This document shows positions 1-5,744 of a stretch of DNA of 8,543 bases, one piece after another. How positions within the stretch are numbered: the stretch's first letter is position 1; each line of letters begins with the position of its first letter. Where the stretch lies: positions 1 through 8,543 of the forward strand of contig JABDQK010000142.1 in assembly GCA_013042255.1 (NCBI GenBank), in the 5' to 3' direction. The DNA comes from Flavobacteriaceae bacterium. GTDB taxonomy: Bacteria; Bacteroidota; Bacteroidia; Flavobacteriales; Flavobacteriaceae. The notes beneath the pieces were generated by a model. That model was not told where the DNA came from and ran no database searches. It saw only the letters and a list, made by a program, of their open reading frames with translations. The translations under genes were made by a program, and so were the position numbers.

Positions 1-755
1 CAGAGAAGGTTTGGGTGATAGAGGACAATGGAAATAAAGACAATATTTATGAAGTAAATACCGCAGGAGACCAACTTCGGGAATTTGAGGTTAAGAATGC
101 AAAAAATAACGATTGGGAGGATCTGACTAAAGACAAGGCAGGAAATTTGTATATCGGTGATTTTGGCAACAATGAGAACGAAAGAAAGGATTTTGTAATC
201 TATAAGATTCCCAGTCCCCTGGTAGAAAAAGGGGATAAGATAGAAGCAGAAGAGATACGCTTTTCTTATCCGGAACAAAAGAAATTTCCTCCAAAACCTG
301 CTGATAGAAAATATGATACAGAAGCATTTTTCTATCTGGACAGCCTTTTGTACATCATAACCAAGGACAGAAGTAATCCATTTTCAGGAGAAGCACTTAT
401 TTATACGGTACCTGCAATTAAAGGGGATTATTCGGCCAGACTGGTGGGTTCGTTTTCAACCTGCAAGGATTATACTATTTGTCAAATAACATCTGCCGCC
501 ATTTCCCCGGACGGTAAAACCATTGTGCTTTTAGGATACGGTTCACTCTGGATAGTTCGCGATTTTAACTTACCCGATTTCTCCAAGGGAAAAGTTGAAT
601 TTATCGATCTTGGGGTAAGGACACAATTGGAAGCAATCTGTTTTAAGGATAATAACACCGTATATCTTTCGGATGAAGAAAACCACGTCACTGGGAGAAA
701 CCTTTATTCCTATACCCTTCCCCCTATTCAAAAAGTAGAAAGTAAGGGATACTAA
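1..755 (+). CDS. beta-propeller-like protein of unknown function (5' end missing)
   Basis: The open frame runs in from the left edge (first full codon at base 3) and gives 250 residues before TAA at 753-755. The GTG at base 15 is only an internal codon, because the frame is open to the edge with coding-like residues (EKVWVIEDNG). Numbering from base 3, a blade-like pattern recurs at least four times, each with an acidic/small lead, a turn containing D/N/G and a beta strand: residues 37-53 (DWEDLTKDKAGNLYIGD), 105-122 (DTEAFF..LLYIITKD), 162-176 (ITSAAISPDGKTIVL) and 207-224 (TQLEAICFKDNNTVYLSD). This is what a WD40/SMP-30/SdiA-regulated-like propeller looks like. I know similar proteins in Bacteroidota only as hypothetical or secreted proteins. 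The signal peptide, if any, lies outside the window. No catalytic residues can be identified. The gene converges on the next one with a 4-bp overlap. The fold call is moderate; no function is assigned. Confidence 0.75.
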   Translation, partial: EKVWVIEDNGNKDNIYEVNTAGDQLREFEVKNAKNNDWEDLTKDKAGNLYIGDFGNNENERKDFVIYKIPSPLVEKGDKIEAEEIRFSYPEQKKFPPKPADRKYDTEAFFYLDSLLYIITKDRSNPFSGEALIYTVPAIKGDYSARLVGSFSTCKDYTICQITSAAISPDGKTIVLLGYGSLWIVRDFNLPDFSKGKVEFIDLGVRTQLEAICFKDNNTVYLSDEENHVTGRNLYSYTLPPIQKVESKGY

Positions 756-3700
756 AAGCCAAATCCCAGACCAAAGGTAAGCCTTGGCCCGTCTGAACTT
801 TGAAACAGTGCTGTCCTGGCGGTAATAAAATTGGCCGCATTGAGGAATACACCTCCCCCATAAGAGGTATGCCATTGATCAGACTGTTCGCCCGGTAACC
901 AGATTCTTCCATAATCAAATCCGCCGTAGAAGCCAAAAGTACTGGGCAATATCCCGGTTTTAAGATTAGTGAGTCTCACCCGGAGATCGGTATTCTGATA
1001 ATAGGCGGTTTTCCCGGTAAATCTTTGATTTCTGAAACCCCTTAAACCATCGATGCCTCCTATAGCGGCACCCTGATAAAATTCATAGCCATCTCCCATA
1101 TTGAAATGTGCCTTCCACTTGGAAGCCAGGACAAGCCATCCACTGGGAACCAGTTTGTGGTCTATGGAAAATGTAGGAGCAAAATAACCAAATCGCTGAT
1201 TGGAATTAACTACACTTCTTTTATACCCCAACTCCAAGTGTAAGGACATGCCTAAGGTTGGAAAAGCGGAATTATCAACGTTCTCATACTCATACTCGGC
1301 CATAACCCCTAGGAACTCGTTGGAGGTTTCTTCCCCGTTGAGCTGATAAAAAGTATTGATAAACCTGTCATCAGTCTCCTCTACCGAGATCGCCTCGTAG
1401 GAAACCCCTGTTCTGAACTTTGCTCCTAAATGTCCCCTCCAAACGAGGGAGGGAACAAGGATCAGACTGCGTAATCGCACTCTGTTGTAATCCAATCCCA
1501 GGTCGTCATCAAGATTTAAACTTTCGTTTCCAAAACCAAAGAAGTTTATACTGTAGTTAGGAGAGGTAAATCTGCCCTGTATCTGAAAGTTCCATTTGTC
1601 TGTGATATTTGCAAATTCCCCTGAATAACCTAAGTCAAATCCACTAGTGGCAAAATAAAAAGATGCGTTCACCCTGTGTTGTTGTGTAAACGGGTTCTGC
1701 CTGAAGCCATTAAATACATAGAGGTCGCTAAATCCTATTTTAAAACCGTCATCGGGATTATATCCCAGGGTAGGTAGGAGTTGATTAGCATTTCCTTTAA
1801 TTCTAAGAGGAAGGTAGGTGTTTACATTGTAATCATCCGTCTTACGAACCTTAGCACCCTCCGTGCTGTTGTAGGTGTTCTTTTTGGTTCGGTAATCGTA
1901 AATGAAAACATTATGGCCTTGTCTTACATCATAGATATCGTTATTCTGTCCGCCAATCAACCTTAATCTTATCCTACTTTTAGGGCCACCCTGAACGTCA
2001 AATCTGTCATCGTCATCAAGGCCGTAGATCCATACTTCGCGGGTGCTTTTGTCATAAAATGTTTTGTCAAAAAACATTTTTTCTTTCTCGCCATCAATTA
2101 TTCGGTACCCTTTTACCTCTAATTCACCAGGTGCCGGGTAGCTAATGACGAACCAATCATCCTTGTCAGTTCCGGTAATAACCGTGTATTTGTTTACTAT
2201 GGCGTAGTATTTTTTAGCGGTTTCCGCGATATGTGAAGCTCTGGATAACAGATTTCTTTTAATCTCTTCTATAGTCTCATCTCTGACTTCCTCAGGAAAT
2301 GACATAAAGGCTTCATCAATAACCGAGGAAGTTAGATTACGTTTAATAAACTCGGCTTGTTCCAACCATTCTTCTTCAGTTGTCTCAGATAATAAAGCAA
2401 GATCCAGTATAAAGGTTCTGGGTGAGGAATTAAACCCTTCCACACTTCGTATTTCCTCATGGAATCCTTCCATAATCCGCATGCCCGGAATAATTCTTGT
2501 TGCGACACTCATCAAAGCCCCGTCGCCCATATCTGAAAATGCCTGATCCCGATCCCTGGGAAAAGGTTTATAAACTATTTTGTCGCTTTCTTTGTCTTTA
2601 AACTCAGCCCAACGCCACTGGTCTGTATGCCTATCCCAGTCGCCCAGGACCATATCGAACAGTCGTGCCCTGATATACAGGTCGGTATCCACGGAGTATT
2701 TTTCATCTTCCCTGAGATCCTCCATCATACTATCTGTACTCTTCAACTCATTGGCAAACCCAAAACTTTCCAGATTTCCATGGCCGTCTCCTGCGTGCTC
2801 CTCTATCATATAAAGTTCATCCCCAAAGGATATATTGAACTCTTCCAGAGCAGGTTGCTTGGGTACGTAATACAATACGGGATTCGTGTGTAACAAGCCG
2901 AGAGCATCGGAGAGTTTCCCAATTGTGAAGGGAGCATAGGGGTGTGCCCCGGTATAAAAATCGCTCAGGATAGATTCTATAAAAGTATCTTCAAATTCAC
3001 CTACAATGTACTCTTCTTTAAAGGCCATTGATTGCAGATACAATTCTGCACTTTTTCGCAGGGCACGCATCACGTATTCCCTCCCACTTTTATGACGCAA
3101 TCTCAGTGATTTCGACTGATGACCCCCTCCTTTTCTAACGGGTTTTAGTCCGCCAAATAGGGTGTCGAGATTTACTGTCGGTACTTCTACATTGGTGCCG
3201 TAATATCTGCGGTATCGATCTCCCCAAACCGCTTTGTAGAATCCGCTCTTTTCAACCTCTTCCTGCGTGTATACCGAAGCTTTAACAGTATCCGGAAATG
3301 ATTCCGGATATTTCTCTTCATTTATATTCCTGAAAGGAGGCAATACATCTGTAACATAAAGCAGGCTTTCTTGAGTATCATCGTCCACCCCATAAAACCG
3401 AACATTGGAGGATCCATCTTTATATATATCCAGGATGGCATAACCCCGGTGCCCGGTAGAAAACTTACTCCCGTTTAGCAGCCTGGTATAGCCCTTTTTT
3501 GCTCCGGCTCCGCTCACAATCTGTGGTGTATTATCTTCAAGTATGTACTGCAAAGTGTGTTCGTGCCCTGAAGTGAGAATCACCCGATCTGAAAATTGTG
3601 CCATGGTGACCAACCGTTTCCTGAGCTCTGTATACCTGCTGTTTTGTAAATCTTCAATAGAGGCTCCGGTGGTTCGCCGTAAAATATTGATGACTGTCCC

Positions 3701-4471
3701 AATCCCTGGTAATGGCAATGACTCGTTAACAGGAAAAATATGTTTCTTAAACGCGTACAGGCCATTATGAGAACCGTAGGTAAACATGGGATGATGGGTT
3801 GCGATCAGGGTTGTGCGGGTACGGTTCTTCTTAATGATACTCTCCAGTTCCTCAAAGAAAGCTTCCCTGCTTTTTATATCACATCCGTCATTAATTGTAG
3901 GATGCCGATCCCAATTGGCCAGATACCACTCCGTGTCGATGGTAACCAGCAATAGGTCATCTGAAATTTCCTCTTCGTCTATTGGGCAACCGCCCTCCGG
4001 AAGAAAAACGTCTTTCTTGTCGATTTTCTTTTCTATATAATTCTCCTGTCTTTTCAGACCGATCAATCCTTCGTTATACCAGTCGTGATTCCCCGGGATA
4101 AAAATGGGTTGTCCTTTATACTCTTCCAGGGTGGCCAATTGTGCATCCAAATGATTCTTTGCTACTAAATAGGCTTCTGTAGAATCTTTTTTATCGGGCA
4201 ATCCTGCCGGATAAATATTATCTCCCAGAAAAATAGCTGTGCTCTTTTTTGACGCCCTGCTCAACCGATCCCTGAATTTTTTTAGAACGGGGTTGAGATC
4301 TCCCATGGGAGAAAGTCCGGCATCCCCGATGAGATAAAACGTATGAGAAATTTCCTTGGTACTCGTGCTATCAGTCAGATCTGGAGGAGTATCGTACTTG
4401 GTTCGATACGTCGCGCAACCCGTAATAAACAACAGGAGGAAACACAATACCAATTGGTTACAAATACGCAT
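752..4471 (-). CDS. Multidomain outer-membrane protein: lipoprotein signal, metallophosphoesterase, kinase-like domain, Omp85-type barrel
   Basis: This gene encodes 1239 aa. Residues 1-19 form a lipoprotein signal: a hydrophobic core, then lipobox FITGC with Cys19 as the likely lipidated residue. Residues 43-350 are a calcineurin-like phosphoesterase with all the metal/catalytic motifs: GD (49-50), GDNIY (83-87), GNHD (127-130), THHP (225-228) and GHEH (302-305). Residues 440-660 contain KGGG (447-450), a conserved-looking strand EYVMRALRK (465-473), GDWDRHTDQWRW (610-621) and PRDRDQAF (638-645). These resemble the Gly-rich loop, catalytic loop (DRHxxN-like) and metal-binding loop of HipA/Fam20C/PI-kinase-fold enzymes. 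Residues 765-850 hold three RTX-like turns. Residues 885-1239 alternate like a transmembrane beta-barrel, contain LRGF (1143-1146, like the Omp85 L6 VRGF/Y motif) and end in Phe, as outer-membrane barrels do. No POTRA domains are evident. The ATG at 4471 is chosen because the signal peptide starts there. The phosphoesterase and barrel are firm, the kinase-like call is inference, and the substrate is unknown. Confidence 0.9.
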   Translation of the reverse strand: MRICNQLVLCFLLLFITGCATYRTKYDTPPDLTDSTSTKEISHTFYLIGDAGLSPMGDLNPVLKKFRDRLSRASKKSTAIFLGDNIYPAGLPDKKDSTEAYLVAKNHLDAQLATLEEYKGQPIFIPGNHDWYNEGLIGLKRQENYIEKKIDKKDVFLPEGGCPIDEEEISDDLLLVTIDTEWYLANWDRHPTINDGCDIKSREAFFEELESIIKKNRTRTTLIATHHPMFTYGSHNGLYAFKKHIFPVNESLPLPGIGTVINILRRTTGASIEDLQNSRYTELRKRLVTMAQFSDRVILTSGHEHTLQYILEDNTPQIVSGAGAKKGYTRLLNGSKFSTGHRGYAILDIYKDGSSNVRFYGVDDDTQESLLYVTDVLPPFRNINEEKYPESFPDTVKASVYTQEEVEKSGFYKAVWGDRYRRYYGTNVEVPTVNLDTLFGGLKPVRKGGGHQSKSLRLRHKSGREYVMRALRKSAELYLQSMAFKEEYIVGEFEDTFIESILSDFYTGAHPYAPFTIGKLSDALGLLHTNPVLYYVPKQPALEEFNISFGDELYMIEEHAGDGHGNLESFGFANELKSTDSMMEDLREDEKYSVDTDLYIRARLFDMVLGDWDRHTDQWRWAEFKDKESDKIVYKPFPRDRDQAFSDMGDGALMSVATRIIPGMRIMEGFHEEIRSVEGFNSSPRTFILDLALLSETTEEEWLEQAEFIKRNLTSSVIDEAFMSFPEEVRDETIEEIKRNLLSRASHIAETAKKYYAIVNKYTVITGTDKDDWFVISYPAPGELEVKGYRIIDGEKEKMFFDKTFYDKSTREVWIYGLDDDDRFDVQGGPKSRIRLRLIGGQNNDIYDVRQGHNVFIYDYRTKKNTYNSTEGAKVRKTDDYNVNTYLPLRIKGNANQLLPTLGYNPDDGFKIGFSDLYVFNGFRQNPFTQQHRVNASFYFATSGFDLGYSGEFANITDKWNFQIQGRFTSPNYSINFFGFGNESLNLDDDLGLDYNRVRLRSLILVPSLVWRGHLGAKFRTGVSYEAISVEETDDRFINTFYQLNGEETSNEFLGVMAEYEYENVDNSAFPTLGMSLHLELGYKRSVVNSNQRFGYFAPTFSIDHKLVPSGWLVLASKWKAHFNMGDGYEFYQGAAIGGIDGLRGFRNQRFTGKTAYYQNTDLRVRLTNLKTGILPSTFGFYGGFDYGRIWLPGEQSDQWHTSYGGGVFLNAANFITARTALFQSSDGPRLTFGLGFGF

Positions 4472-4493
4472 AAGATTAGAGGTTAAAATTTTG

Positions 4494-4501
4494 TACTTTG
4501 G
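4494..4501 (+). promoter_or_regulatory. Probable -7 promoter element for the HD-Pycsar effector gene
   Basis: TACTTTGG matches TAnnTTTG with one mismatch and lies 19 bases upstream of the ATG at 4521, followed by an A/T-rich leader (TTAATATAAAACAT). It sits in a 49-bp divergent intergenic region, so the promoters of both genes must be compressed here. On the opposite strand only a weak TATGTTTT (4514-4521) could serve the large barrel gene. No -33 box was identified. Confidence 0.35.
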
Positions 4502-4520
4502 ATTCGTTAATATAAAACAT

Positions 4521-5744
4521 ATGTCTGAGATAGTAGAAAAAAGCGAGGTTTATGTTACAGACCTCTTGACCAATAACTTAGATTCTAAATATTTATATCA
4601 CAACCTGAGGCATACTCAGCGTGTAGTGGAGGCGGTGATGGAACTACTCGAAGCAACGGATTTAGAAAAGGAAGAGAAAGAGCAGATTATTCTGGCTGCC
4701 TGGTTTCACGACACCGGTTATACACAAGGTACTGATGATCATGAGGAAAATAGCTGCAAGTTTGCACGTGCGTTTTTAGAAAAACAGGAATACAATAGTA
4801 CATCAATAGAGAGTGTATGTCAGTATATCATGGCTACCAAACAAGGGCACGAACCTGCCTCTCTCCCTGAAGAGATCATAAGAGATGCCGATACTTCGCA
4901 TTTCAGGCAGAAAAGTTATTTGGCAACGTCCGAACTATTACGGGAAGAGCTTCGTTTATTAGGAATAGCAGAGTATTCCTCCGAAGAATGGAGACAAGCG
5001 AATATAAAAATGTTCAGGACCGATCATCGCTTTTATACTACTTATGCCAAAGAAAACTGGCAGGCGGGTAAAGACAAGAACATAAAGCGTCTGGTAAAGG
5101 AGAAAAAAGCACGTAAAAAACTGGCTAAAAAAGAAAAATTAAAGGCTCAGTTTAAGAATGAAAGTCCGGAAAGAGGGATACAGACTATGTTTCGGGTGAC
5201 CATGAGAAATCACCTCAAGCTCAGTGACATAGCTGATACTAAGGCTAATATTTTATTGTCGGTAAATGCAATTATTATATCCCTGGTGCTTTCAAACCTG
5301 ATTCCCAAACTAGACAATCCCTCTAATGATTACCTGATCTATCCCACGGGTATATTCCTCATATTTGCTATTGCTTCTATGGTTTTGTCCATATTGGCAA
5401 CCAGACCTAACGTTACCAGGGGAGAATTTACCAAAGAAGATGTGGAGAACAAGGATGTAAATCTTCTGTTCTTCGGTAATTTCCATAAGATGAAACTTCC
5501 CGATTACGAATGGGCCATCCAGGAGCTCATCAAGGATAAGAAATACGTTTATTCATCCCTTACCAAGGATTTGTACTATCTGGGAGTGGTTTTAGATCGG
5601 AAATACAGTCTCTTAAGATGGACTTATACAATCTTTATGATCGGAATGATATTGTCTGTAATTGCGTTTTTTGTCGCCCTAAAATTTTATGGGCCAGAGA
5701 GGGTATTGAAGCTCCCTGAAGCTACCTCAGCTTTATTCTTTTAA
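4521..5744 (+). CDS. HD-domain phosphohydrolase fused to Pycsar-type transmembrane effector domain
   Basis: This gene encodes 407 aa. The frame is open further upstream, to 4356, but that would overlap the divergent gene. The ATG at 4521 follows an A-rich leader and begins a sensible HD protein. The N-terminal HD domain (about residues 20-190) shows HNLRH (27-31), the metal-binding pair HD (63-64) in WFHDTGY, His74 and RDAD (121-124); such domains hydrolyse phosphoester bonds in nucleotides. A Lys-rich stretch (183-212) links it to a membrane module (about 225-390). That module has the signature RNHLKLSDIADTKAN (229-243), hydrophobic segments at about 243-262, 273-293 and 367-389, plus ATRPNVTRGEF (293-303) and NLLFFGNFH (314-322). 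I recognise this as the DUF5706 / Pycsar effector (PycTM) family, in which cCMP or cUMP triggers membrane damage during phage defence. The HD domain should be cytoplasmic. No cyclase gene is adjacent, so a role in defence rather than housekeeping signalling is unproven. The 3' end overlaps the convergent GAF gene by 12 bp. Confidence 0.9.
   Translation: MSEIVEKSEVYVTDLLTNNLDSKYLYHNLRHTQRVVEAVMELLEATDLEKEEKEQIILAAWFHDTGYTQGTDDHEENSCKFARAFLEKQEYNSTSIESVCQYIMATKQGHEPASLPEEIIRDADTSHFRQKSYLATSELLREELRLLGIAEYSSEEWRQANIKMFRTDHRFYTTYAKENWQAGKDKNIKRLVKEKKARKKLAKKEKLKAQFKNESPERGIQTMFRVTMRNHLKLSDIADTKANILLSVNAIIISLVLSNLIPKLDNPSNDYLIYPTGIFLIFAIASMVLSILATRPNVTRGEFTKEDVENKDVNLLFFGNFHKMKLPDYEWAIQELIKDKKYVYSSLTKDLYYLGVVLDRKYSLLRWTYTIFMIGMILSVIAFFVALKFYGPERVLKLPEATSALFF

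Noticed and set aside
3895..3915. A second WDRH in the large protein (residues 187-190)
   Set aside because: It falls inside the phosphoesterase domain, without the GD before it or the DQW after it, and is judged a coincidence rather than a second kinase-like loop.
4356..4520. N-terminal extension of the HD-Pycsar gene
   Set aside because: The frame is open, but the extension overlaps the start of the divergent gene, has no HD-like content, and would lie upstream of the probable promoter; ATG 4521 fits better.
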